Source: Kamptonema sp. UHCC 0994
GTDB taxonomy: Bacteria; Cyanobacteriota; Cyanobacteriia; Cyanobacteriales; Microcoleaceae
Direction: 5' to 3'
DNA: 42,255 nucleotides
Assembly (NCBI RefSeq): GCF_029167235.1
Contig: NZ_JARFTR010000066.1
Span: 1-42,255, forward strand
The translations under genes were made by a program, and so were the position numbers. This document shows, one piece after another, positions 7,098 through 14,540 of this stretch. Below the pieces are notes generated by a model. That model saw only the letters and a list, made by a program, of their open reading frames with translations, did no database searches and was not told the DNA's origin. Position 1 is the first letter of the stretch. Each line of letters opens with the position of its first letter.

Positions 7098-7274
7098 CTA
7101 CTGAATATAATTATGTGTATCCTCTAGTTTCTGATAGTTCCATGACCACATCTCTTCGATCGTGCGACCGTCTGTGTTAGGTGTCTGACCAATATAAAAG
7201 GCTAAAATACTGCCTTTGGGATAATTTACTAAATCCTGTTGATCTGATTTAATATCCATTGTTTCAGAATCCAT
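7098..7274 (-). pseudogene. Truncated OGFr-conserved-region protein (58 codons)
   Basis: A 58-codon frame begins MDSETMDIKS and contains ILAFYIGQTPNTDGRTIEEM and then LEDTHNYIQ before a TAG stop. The order FYxGxxPxxxGRTxxEM...LExxHxYIQ matches the opioid growth factor receptor conserved region found in plants, animals and many bacteria. In the family, YIQ is normally followed by WLFP and about 80 or more further residues. Here it stops exactly at that point and the following sequence is unrelated. The 3' part therefore appears lost, making this a remnant or a very short derivative. It lies 11 bp downstream of the glutathione reductase stop on the same strand. Confidence 0.6.
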
Positions 7275-7285
7275 AATTACATAAG

Positions 7286-8629
7286 TTATCGCAAAGTCAC
7301 AAACTCTTCGGCTGTGGATGGATGAATGCCAATGGTAGCATCAAAGTCTTTCTTCGTAGCTCCCATATTAACTGCGATTGCCATACCCTGAATAATCTCC
7401 GCAGCATCTTTTCCTACCATGTGAACTCCCAAAACGATGTCAGTATTTTCCTCAACTATTAACTTAACAAAGGTTTTCTCATCAGCACCAGTCAAACTGT
7501 GAAACATGGGGCGAAATTTACTGCTATAGCATTTGATTGAATCCCCAAATTTTACTCGCGCTTGTGCTTCTGTCAGACCCACGCTAGCAGATTCTGGTTG
7601 AGAAAACACCGCCGAAGCTACATTTTTATGACTAATCGCTCTAGGGTTATTACCAAATTCAGTATCGGCAAAAGCTCGACCTTCGCCAATAGCAACTGGT
7701 GTTAAATTTATCCTGTTTGTACAGTCTCCGACGGCAAAAATATGGTGCTGGCTGGTACGACTATTTTTTGTAACTGCGATCGCGCCTAAGACTGTCTCAA
7801 CTCCTGCATTCTCTAAACCCAATCCCTCTAAATTTGGACTGCGGCCAGTAGCACAAAGTAAAGCATCTACTGTTATTGTTCCTTGGCAAGCTCCCCACAA
7901 TCTTAATTTTAAACCCTCTGGGGTTTTTTCAATTTGCTCAATAGCGCTTTCCGTCAAAAATTCCACACCATGTTTAGTCATTCCTTCTTGAATGTTGAAG
8001 CGAATATCTTCGTCAAAACCGTTTAAAATTAAGTCTCGCCTGATGATTTGACTAACGCGACTTCCTAACCCGTTCATAATGCAGGCAAATTCAACGCCGA
8101 TGTAGCCGCCACCCCAAATTGCAATCCGTTTTGGCTGTTCTTTTAGCAAGAATATCTCGCGGGATGTGATGCTGTGTTCTATTCCGGGAATGTCAGGTTT
8201 GAATGCTTCGCCACCTACGGCAATTAAGATTTTCTCTGCTGTGATTTTGCGATCGCCAATTTCGACGGTGTGGGGGTCTACAAATTTGGCGAATCCAGAA
8301 ATCAATTCAACTCCGGCTTTTTCCAACAAGCTGATGTGCAGTTTACTCAATCTGCGGACTTCTTTATCTACGGCTGTTACGAGTTTTAGCCAATCAAAGC
8401 TACTCTCAACTTCACTCCATCCATAACCGATCACATCTTGATAAAGGTGCGAGAAACTAGAAGCGTAGACCATCAGCTTTTTGGGTACGCAGCCGCGAAT
8501 TACGCAAGTACCCCCAACGAGATCCCCTTCTGCGATCGCAACTTTCGCTCCGTAACTAGCAGCTCTTTTAGAAGCCGCCAATCCCCCAGATCCCGCACCG
8601 ATCGTAAACAAGTCATAATCGTATGCCAT
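7286..8629 (-). CDS. gor: Glutathione-disulfide reductase
   Basis: 447 residues, a normal length. FAD-binding GAGSGG is at 11-16 and the redox-active disulfide GGTCVIRGCVPKK is at about 39-51 (C42, C47). The NADPH-binding GGGYIG is followed by a paired-Arg motif. FAD contact TGRSPN and the catalytic HPSTAEE (H436) complete the fold. The CVIRGC motif and the C-terminal HPSxxEE distinguish it from dihydrolipoamide dehydrogenase and mercuric reductase. It reduces GSSG to GSH with NADPH in the cytosol, supporting peroxide defence. An OGFr-type remnant follows on the same strand. Confidence 0.95.
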   Translation of the reverse strand: MAYDYDLFTIGAGSGGLAASKRAASYGAKVAIAEGDLVGGTCVIRGCVPKKLMVYASSFSHLYQDVIGYGWSEVESSFDWLKLVTAVDKEVRRLSKLHISLLEKAGVELISGFAKFVDPHTVEIGDRKITAEKILIAVGGEAFKPDIPGIEHSITSREIFLLKEQPKRIAIWGGGYIGVEFACIMNGLGSRVSQIIRRDLILNGFDEDIRFNIQEGMTKHGVEFLTESAIEQIEKTPEGLKLRLWGACQGTITVDALLCATGRSPNLEGLGLENAGVETVLGAIAVTKNSRTSQHHIFAVGDCTNRINLTPVAIGEGRAFADTEFGNNPRAISHKNVASAVFSQPESASVGLTEAQARVKFGDSIKCYSSKFRPMFHSLTGADEKTFVKLIVEENTDIVLGVHMVGKDAAEIIQGMAIAVNMGATKKDFDATIGIHPSTAEEFVTLR

Positions 8630-8972
8630 AATTGTTATCTCCTCTGCTATTAAGATTGTAGTAATTTTGCTCTTGATTTTTTTAAATTAGCTCTCAAAAA
8701 TTTTTATTTTTTTGGTAAAACCGCTTGCTTTTATTAACTTGACATGATATTATTTTATAATGGAAATCCGTCCAAAAATTTTATTTTTGCCACCATCCCA
8801 TTATCTAGATAATACCATAATACACCACCAAAATATATATAAAAATGTAACATTTTTTGCCGCCACCAGCCTCTATTCTCAACTTTCGCTGTTTATTGCT
8901 AAAGTTTTTGACTAAAATTAAATCTAACAAAACTTACACACACTCTGCCATATCTCAATCAGGAAATAAATC
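8630..8972. other. AT-rich divergent intergenic region
   Basis: 343 bp between gor (minus) and the RTX-type gene (plus). It has long T runs and a TTGACA at 8739 with TATAAT only 11 bp later, too close for a standard promoter. The 13-mer ACTTACACACACT near 8934 also occurs at about 2544. An AGGAAATAAATC ribosome-binding context precedes the ATG at 8973. No gene is seen. Confidence 0.6.
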
Positions 8973-9902
8973 ATGTCAAAACAACCATCAGAAAACATCA
9001 ATGCTTCACAGATCAACCCTGATACAGGGTTTCTCGATCCTGCCAACATCAGATTGATCTCCGCGCCCCCCATTGACCCAGCGGATGACCCATTGTTCGA
9101 CCCCAACTTTTTTAACCTCACAAATGATGAGGACATAGTTTCCCTCGCACCTCGCATCCTGCGTTCAACTCCCGGAGGTTTAATTGCCCTAGATGGAAAT
9201 GATTTTGTCAAAGGATCTGACGAACCGGAATTAATAAATGGAAATGCAGGCGAAGACACCTTAGTTGGTAGTGGTGGAGACGATACTTTGCGAGGCGGTA
9301 TAGATTTTGACCAGATTTATGGTGGGGTTGGCAACGACATTCTTAACGGGAATAAAGAAGACGATTATGTGATTGGAAATGAGGGAAACGATGTGTTACG
9401 GGGTGGCAAAGGCAATGACAATTTAGTAGGTGAGGAAGATAACGATACCTTGATCGGTGATGGGGGTATCGATAAGCTTTGGGGAGGTGCAGGTGAAGAT
9501 ATCTTTGTGCTCACGAAAGATTCCGCAGTCCCCAATCAAGAAGTTGGTTCCCTTCAACCCCGGTCTAATAACGATCAGTTTATTATTGACCCAGTTATCG
9601 CCGATTTTATTTTAGATTTCACTCCTGGTTCTGGAGATGCGATCGGCTTGACTGGAGGAATGACACAGGATGATATTGTTGTTACTGAAAGGTTTTTAAC
9701 AATTGGCGATCGCAGAGATTTTGACAGCAGAGGCCCTTTTCCTTTGGGAATCCCAAGGACGGCAGATTTCCAAACAGAAAACATTAAAGTTTCGGTAATT
9801 AGAGAAACCAGCACTGGCAATATTCTGGGTATGGTCAAGAATATCTCTCCCGAACAACTTAAGTTTGTATCTATCTCAGATCGAACAATAGGTTTAGGGT
9901 AA
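8973..9902 (+). CDS. RTX-type (haemolysin-like) calcium-binding protein
   Basis: 309 residues with no classical signal peptide. Residues about 89-178 form a block of RTX nonapeptides (GNAGEDTLVGSGGDDTLRGG, GNDVLRGGKGNDNLVG, GGAGEDIFVL), which bind calcium in a parallel beta-roll after export. Flanking regions are Asp/Pro-rich and have no enzyme motif. The C-terminal ~130 residues resemble the region after RTX repeats in cyanobacterial proteins exported by type I secretion; the export route is inferred. Role unknown, perhaps S-layer, sheath or surface-associated. No HlyB/HlyD genes are nearby. A good AGGAAA ribosome-binding site supports the start. Confidence 0.88.
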   Translation: MSKQPSENINASQINPDTGFLDPANIRLISAPPIDPADDPLFDPNFFNLTNDEDIVSLAPRILRSTPGGLIALDGNDFVKGSDEPELINGNAGEDTLVGSGGDDTLRGGIDFDQIYGGVGNDILNGNKEDDYVIGNEGNDVLRGGKGNDNLVGEEDNDTLIGDGGIDKLWGGAGEDIFVLTKDSAVPNQEVGSLQPRSNNDQFIIDPVIADFILDFTPGSGDAIGLTGGMTQDDIVVTERFLTIGDRRDFDSRGPFPLGIPRTADFQTENIKVSVIRETSTGNILGMVKNISPEQLKFVSISDRTIGLG

Positions 9903-9915
9903 AAGTGGTAATTGG

Positions 9916-10016
9916 TAATGGCTAATGGCTAATGGCTAATGGCTAATGGCTAATTACCCATCTCCCCCATCTCCCCCATCCTCCCCATCTCCCCCTCTCT
10001 TTCCCTAGCCCCTCTT
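9916..10016. repeat. TAATGGC heptamer array followed by C-rich low-complexity tract
   Basis: About five head-to-tail copies of TAATGGC (9916-9955) are followed by CATCTCCCC-type pyrimidine repeats to the 3' end of the histidine kinase gene. The pyrimidine part is the reverse complement of the GGGAGATG array at 12.4 kb, so both ends of the kinase gene carry the same low-complexity sequence. Confidence 0.9.
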
Positions 10017-10018
10017 TT

Positions 10019-12241
10019 TCAGGCTGGTATGATTACAGTAAAAGTTGAACCCTTACCCAACTCACTTTTTACTGTAATCTCTCCTCCCATCATCTCGCAG
10101 AATTTCTTCGCGATCGCCAACCCCAAACCAGTACCACCGTATTTGCGCGTAGTCGAAGGATCTGCCTGCATAAAAGGTTGAAATAACTTTTGTAACTGAT
10201 CTGAACTCATGCCGATCCCAGTATCAGTGCAATTAAAAATTAAAAAATCATAATCAGCGATTAAACCTTTAGATAAATCACTTTTAACATCTAATTCGTT
10301 ATTCTTTAATCCTTCAGACTCAATAGCTACTTTTTCCCTATTCACAGTCAGCAAAATCGTACCGTCATGGGTGAACTTAGCTGCATTACTGAGCAAATTA
10401 AACAAAATCTGTCGTACTTTCGTTTGGTCTGAGTGCATAGATCCAATATTATCTCCATACTGTACATTCAGGCGATTAGTATTTTTGATCAATAGCGGCT
10501 CGACAGTTGCCACCACATCTCGAATTGTAGTCCTCACATCGAAAGTGATAAACTCCATCTCCATCCTGCCGGCTTCAATCTTAGACAAGTCAAGAATTTC
10601 ATCAATCAATCCCAGTAAATGCTTGCCTGCTTTGTAAATATTCTTTACGTCACAAACAAAATCTTTCTCACCTAAATCTTCAGCATCCTCTTGTAATATC
10701 TCGCTATAGCCAATGATTGCGTTGAGAGGAGTTCGCAACTCGTGACTCATGTTAGCAAGAAATTGGCTCTTAGCTAAATTGGCAGCTTCAGCAGCTTCTT
10801 TAGCTCTATACATTTCTTCTAGAACTCGTTTACGATCGGTAATATCGCGGACAACTGTGCAAATAATCTCTCGACCACCGTAAGAAATCATGTTAGCGCT
10901 TACCTCAACATCAACCAGAGAACCATCTCGACGGCAGTAAATCACTTCGCCTAGCCTGCGCTGTTTTCTCCTAATCAACAGCTCTATATTGCGGTTGATT
11001 GTATCTTTGTCGTGGACGGTAATATCGTAAATAGTGAGTTTTAAAATATCATCAAGAGTATAGCCAAGTAAATTTATAAAAGCTGTATTAGCTTCTAAAA
11101 TGCGTTTAGTTTTAACTTCAAACAAAAAAATACTATCTGAGGCTTGCTCAACTACAGCGCGATAGCGAGCTCTTTCCTCAATTTGTTCGCTCTCAGCTTG
11201 CTCGATTTCAGTTAGCATTCCATTGATAGTGCTACCAAGGCTCGATAATTCATCTCTACCTGCTACAGACAATCGCAATGAGAGGTCTTTGCTAGTGCTA
11301 ATGCGGTTCACACCTCGTGTGAGATGGCTCAAACGAGACAAGACTTGGCGTTCTAATAGCAGCACAGTACAGCCGCTAAACCCCACCCCCACTATCACTA
11401 CAGAGGCAAGCAAGTAGTGTAAACTCCTTTGACCTTGCTGATAGATTTCTCTGGGAATATTCACTTGCAATAGCAGCGCCGGCTTACCATAAATGTCTTT
11501 GAAGAGAGCATATCCTGCGATTTTCTCTTCGTTCACGGGGCGCACTAAAATCGGGTTTTTTTCAGACAGGATATCCCGTACAATCTTGAAGTCTGCGGGT
11601 AGCTGAGGCTCATTAATACTATAAACTGTGAGGGGAAAGCGCGTAATTTTCGACAACCGCTTAATACCAACAGCATCTAATTTACGACCAAAGATCAGTG
11701 TACCTCGGATTGGGCCTGTTCCTTGAGTAGTTACAATCGGTTGTGAAGTAATCAATATCGGCTCTGAAAGTAGCAGAATAATGCCAGAGCGCTTACTTTT
11801 GGGGTTGGGGTGCTGTAACAGAAGATCGTTAACATTTAGATGGGGTTTTAACATCTCCGGTATCGGTGTTTTTTCGCCGTTTTTAGTATCGAAACCAGTA
11901 CCGTAGACTATCTTGCCAGAACTATTAATAAATAACGCCAAATTTACCTTCAAGTTTCCTAGCGCTTCGGGCGCTAAATTCGAGTTAATATATCCTTTGT
12001 TTGCATCTTGAATGAAAGTATATGTGTCATCCCACGCTGACCAATCAGCAAAGCGGGAGTTGAAGTCGTCTTCTGTTTGGCCAAAAACGCTCAGCACTCC
12101 GTTCACAACTTGACGAGCTTCCTGTTCCTCAGCTTTCTTGAGACTCCTCAGAAGGATTGTTGAGGATGTGATATAAAGAACGCTAGTCAATCCAGCGAGG
12201 GTTGCACCAATTATTAATAGTGTCTTATGACGAAGTTTCAT
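10019..12241 (-). CDS. CHASE4-HAMP-PAS sensor histidine kinase
   Basis: 740 residues. TM1 is at about 8-32. An extracytoplasmic CHASE4 domain follows (about 35-265, with DWSAWDDTYTFI and GTLIFGRKLD), then TM2 at about 275-296 and HAMP at about 298-350. A PAS domain lies at about 358-470 (ILEANTAFINLLGYT) and HisKA has MSHELRTPLN with H500 as the phospho-acceptor. The ATPase domain contains N-box NLLSNAAKF, G1 DTGIGM and G2 GGTGLGLAIAKK. All catalytic elements are intact. There is a short insert (about 638-665) between N and G1. No receiver domain is fused and no response regulator is adjacent, so it is an orphan kinase. The signal is unknown; CHASE4 senses extracellular cues. Confidence 0.93.
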   Translation of the reverse strand: MKLRHKTLLIIGATLAGLTSVLYITSSTILLRSLKKAEEQEARQVVNGVLSVFGQTEDDFNSRFADWSAWDDTYTFIQDANKGYINSNLAPEALGNLKVNLALFINSSGKIVYGTGFDTKNGEKTPIPEMLKPHLNVNDLLLQHPNPKSKRSGIILLLSEPILITSQPIVTTQGTGPIRGTLIFGRKLDAVGIKRLSKITRFPLTVYSINEPQLPADFKIVRDILSEKNPILVRPVNEEKIAGYALFKDIYGKPALLLQVNIPREIYQQGQRSLHYLLASVVIVGVGFSGCTVLLLERQVLSRLSHLTRGVNRISTSKDLSLRLSVAGRDELSSLGSTINGMLTEIEQAESEQIEERARYRAVVEQASDSIFLFEVKTKRILEANTAFINLLGYTLDDILKLTIYDITVHDKDTINRNIELLIRRKQRRLGEVIYCRRDGSLVDVEVSANMISYGGREIICTVVRDITDRKRVLEEMYRAKEAAEAANLAKSQFLANMSHELRTPLNAIIGYSEILQEDAEDLGEKDFVCDVKNIYKAGKHLLGLIDEILDLSKIEAGRMEMEFITFDVRTTIRDVVATVEPLLIKNTNRLNVQYGDNIGSMHSDQTKVRQILFNLLSNAAKFTHDGTILLTVNREKVAIESEGLKNNELDVKSDLSKGLIADYDFLIFNCTDTGIGMSSDQLQKLFQPFMQADPSTTRKYGGTGLGLAIAKKFCEMMGGEITVKSELGKGSTFTVIIPA

Positions 12242-12411
12242 CTTTTTTCCTGACTGGATACTCCTGTCATACCTATATTGAGGTTGACAGTGAGAGAAAA
12301 GACTTTCTCAGAGTATATGCTTCTCCATGATTAGTCCTCAAGCCGGAACTCAGGAGCAACCTTTCACTGCCAATCTTCAGATGGCGATTGCTCAATAATA
12401 CCTCTCTCTAA

Positions 12412-12463
12412 GGAGATGGGGAGACTGGGAGATGGGGAGATGGGGAGATGGGGAGATAGAGTC
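12412..12463. repeat. Purine-rich GGGGAGAT tandem array
   Basis: Five or so imperfect copies of GGGGAGAT or GGGGAGACT units. The same type of sequence occurs reverse-complemented at 9958-10016 and, within a reading frame, inside recN near 21.8 kb. Confidence 0.9.
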
Positions 12464-12526
12464 AACTATATACAATATCTTTTTTTGTCACTCTCGTTAC
12501 AGCATTTTCTAAAGTATTTAGGATTA

Positions 12527-12614
12527 GAACTTACGCAAAACTATCCGTAACGCCGCCATCTTGGCGGTAAAGTCACCGCCAAGATGGCGGCGTTACGTAA
12601 TCGTGCGTAAGTCC
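12527..12614. repeat. Palindromic repeat family 1, copy B (intact)
   Basis: Ends GAACTTACGCA / TGCGTAAGTCC are inverted. Inside, TAACGCCGCCATCTTGGCGGT pairs with ACCGCCAAGATGGCGGCGTTA (core arms about 43 nt each). Each arm is itself palindromic (CCGCCA-TCT-TGGCGG), so the element can form one long hairpin or two short ones. It is non-coding and could be a miniature inverted-repeat element. Confidence 0.9.
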
Positions 12615-12688
12615 TGAGTATTGATTTACTTAGGCTTTCGCCTTGAAGCGTTCAGCTACCAAGCTCATCTTTTGACTTTGATAAAACT

Positions 12689-12744
12689 ATACCCGACTTT
12701 TTTTATCGGGTATGTTTGACAACATTTTGAGCTCGTGTTACTAT
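12689..12744 (+). promoter_or_regulatory. thrC promoter with upstream inverted repeat
   Basis: TTGACA (12716-12721), a 17-bp spacer and TACTAT (12739-12744) form a near-consensus sigma-70 promoter 45 bp before the thrC ATG. Immediately upstream, ATACCCGA (12689-12696) and TCGGGTAT (12706-12713) are perfect inverted repeats separated by 9 bp, three bases before the -35 box. This position suits an activator or repressor operator. No regulator is identified. Confidence 0.7.
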
Positions 12745-12788
12745 CCACAAAGAGTCGAAAACCACCGTAGAAAGTAGGGAGTCCACCC

Positions 12789-14087
12789 ATGACCCAAGCA
12801 ACCAAAACCAAATCCACATCAGCAACCGCTGTCAGCCTCAAGTGTAAAGAATGTAGTGCAGAGTATGAACTCGAAGCTAAGCACGTTTGCGACCTGTGTT
12901 TTGGGCCGCTGGAGGTTAAATACGACTACGATGCTATTCGTCGCACCGTTTCCCGCCAAACTATCGAAGCTGGCCCTAACTCGATTTGGCGCTACCGCTC
13001 CTTTTTACCAGTCGTTACAGATAATGTTATTGATGTCGGCACGGGTATGACTCCCCTGCTTAAGTCTCACCGTTTAGCTCGCCGCCTGGGTCTAAAAAAT
13101 CTTTATATTAAAAATGATGCTGTTAATATGCCCACTCTCAGCTTCAAAGATCGAGTGGTGTCAGTTGCTCTTAGTAGAGCTAGAGAATTGGGTTTTACTA
13201 CTGTTTCCTGTGCTAGCACTGGCAACTTAGCTAATTCTACAGCTGCGATCGCAGCCCATGCCGGTCTAGATTGTTGTGTCTTCATCCCCTCCGACTTGGA
13301 AGCGGGCAAAATATTAGGCACTCTGATCTACAACCCAACTGTAATGGCAGTTCACGGTAACTACGACCAAGTTAACCGCCTCTGCTGCGAAGTAGCCAAT
13401 ACACATGGCTGGGGATTTGTCAATATCAACCTGCGTCCCTACTACTCGGAAGGTTCTAAAACCCTTGGCTATGAAGTCGCCGAACAGTTAGGCTGGCAAT
13501 TACCCGATCACATCGTCGCTCCTTTAGCTTCTGGCTCCCTCTTCACTAAAATTTACAAAGGTTTTCAAGAATTTACAGAAGTCGGCTTAGTGGAAGGAAA
13601 GAAAGTCCGGTTTAGCGGAGCTCAAGCAGACGGTTGTTCGCCGATCGCTCAAGCATTCCGCGAAGAACGGGATTTCGTAACGCCAGTCAAGCCGAATACA
13701 ATTGCTAAATCGATCGCGATCGGCAACCCCGCAGACGGCATTTACGCCTTAGAAATTGCCCGGAAAACAGGCGGTAATATTGAATCCGTCAGCGATGCCG
13801 AAATCATCGAAGGCATGAAATTATTAGCGGAAACTGAAGGTATCTTCACCGAAACCGCAGGCGGAACTACGATCGCAGTCTTGAAAAAACTCGTAGAAGC
13901 TGGCAAAATTGACCCCGAAGAAACCACCGTCGCCTACATCACCGGCAACGGCTTGAAAACCCAAGAAGCCGTCCAAGGATACATCGGCGAACCGATTACC
14001 CTAGAGCCGAAGTTAGAAGCATTTGAGCGTGCCCTAGAACGTGCTCGGACACTCGATCGCTTAGAATGGCAAGAAGTGAGCGTCTAA
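12789..14087 (+). CDS. thrC: Threonine synthase (zinc-ribbon, plant/cyanobacterial type)
   Basis: 432 residues. The N-terminus carries a CxxC...CxxC ribbon (CKEC at 19-22, CDLC at 34-37), seen in many cyanobacterial threonine synthases. PLP lysine is K120 in SFKDRVV, with STGNLANS, ASGSLFTK and ITGNGLK contact loops. It converts O-phosphohomoserine to threonine and phosphate, the last step of threonine synthesis, in the cytosol. GGAG lies a suitable distance before the ATG, and a strong promoter is present upstream. A MoaD/ThiS-like gene follows 96 bp downstream on the same strand across a heptamer repeat array and probably shares its transcript. Confidence 0.95.
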   Translation: MTQATKTKSTSATAVSLKCKECSAEYELEAKHVCDLCFGPLEVKYDYDAIRRTVSRQTIEAGPNSIWRYRSFLPVVTDNVIDVGTGMTPLLKSHRLARRLGLKNLYIKNDAVNMPTLSFKDRVVSVALSRARELGFTTVSCASTGNLANSTAAIAAHAGLDCCVFIPSDLEAGKILGTLIYNPTVMAVHGNYDQVNRLCCEVANTHGWGFVNINLRPYYSEGSKTLGYEVAEQLGWQLPDHIVAPLASGSLFTKIYKGFQEFTEVGLVEGKKVRFSGAQADGCSPIAQAFREERDFVTPVKPNTIAKSIAIGNPADGIYALEIARKTGGNIESVSDAEIIEGMKLLAETEGIFTETAGGTTIAVLKKLVEAGKIDPEETTVAYITGNGLKTQEAVQGYIGEPITLEPKLEAFERALERARTLDRLEWQEVSV

Positions 14088-14109
14088 TCATCACCCTTCA
14101 GATTTTGGG

Positions 14110-14180
14110 TAATTGGTAATACTAATAACAGCCAATTACCAATTACCAATTACCAACTACCAATTACCAACTACCAACAA
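14110..14180. repeat. CAATTAC/CAACTAC heptamer array
   Basis: Six to seven 7-bp units CAATTAC or CAACTAC at about 14132-14180, preceded by a short region of GGTAATT units that is partly complementary to them, giving hairpin potential. It fills the space between thrC and the MoaD/ThiS gene and runs to within four bases of its ATG. Confidence 0.9.
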
Positions 14181-14183
14181 ACC

Positions 14184-14459
14184 ATGAGTGTCAAAGTTTT
14201 AATTCCCACACCCTTGCAAAAATTCACCAAGAATCAATCGACAATTGAGTGCGGAGGCGGCAATATTGTCGAACTGATTGAATCACTAGAAACAAATTGT
14301 CCCGGCATCAAAAAAAGCCTCTGTGACGAACAAGGTGAACCTCGCAGATTTTTGAACTTCTACGTTAATAGCGAAGATATCCGCTTTTTAGATGGCTCAA
14401 AGACTGAACTTAAAGATGGAGATGAAGTTAGCATCGTTCCTGCTGTTGCAGGCGGCTAA
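14184..14459 (+). CDS. MoaD/ThiS family sulfur-carrier protein
   Basis: 91 residues with a beta-grasp pattern and the C-terminal di-glycine (AVAGG) that is adenylated and thiocarboxylated in this family. Length and the ending [14 protein letters not shown] are typical. There is no moa or thi gene nearby, so the partner is probably not molybdopterin or thiazole synthesis. The pairing with threonine synthase, a PLP enzyme of the same fold type as cysteine synthases, recalls CysO-CysM and HcyS systems, where such a carrier delivers sulfur for cysteine or homocysteine. That link is inferred. The start codon lies directly after the heptamer array with no good Shine-Dalgarno. A terminator follows the gene. 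Confidence 0.85.
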   Translation: MSVKVLIPTPLQKFTKNQSTIECGGGNIVELIESLETNCPGIKKSLCDEQGEPRRFLNFYVNSEDIRFLDGSKTELKDGDEVSIVPAVAGG

Positions 14460-14481
14460 TTAATTAGCGATCGCAGATAGA

Positions 14482-14525
14482 TAAACGCAGATGACGATCT
14501 AAATCTATCTGCGTTTATTTTTTTA
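14482..14525 (+). terminator. Intrinsic terminator after the thrC-moaD unit
   Basis: Stem AAACGCAGAT (14483-14492) / ATCTGCGTTT (14507-14516), 14-nt loop, then ATTTTTTT. The T tract serves only the plus strand. Confidence 0.85.
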
Positions 14526-14540
14526 CATCTAAACCAATTT

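Larger units (their letters stand above)
12242..12788. other. Intergenic region: purine-rich array, palindromic element and thrC promoter
   Basis: 547 bp between divergent genes. In order it holds unremarkable sequence, a GGGGAGAT-type array (12412-12463), palindromic repeat copy B (12527-12614), and the inverted repeat plus promoter in front of threonine synthase (12689-12744). No gene is seen. Confidence 0.75.

Noticed and set aside
8739-8761. TTGACA...TATAAT as a promoter for the RTX-type gene
   Set aside because: The spacer is only 11 bp, too short for sigma-70, and the gene start is 212 bp away.
9916-9955. Array of regularly repeated short units as a possible CRISPR
   Set aside because: Seven-base units without spacers; this is a heptamer STRR, as are the other arrays.
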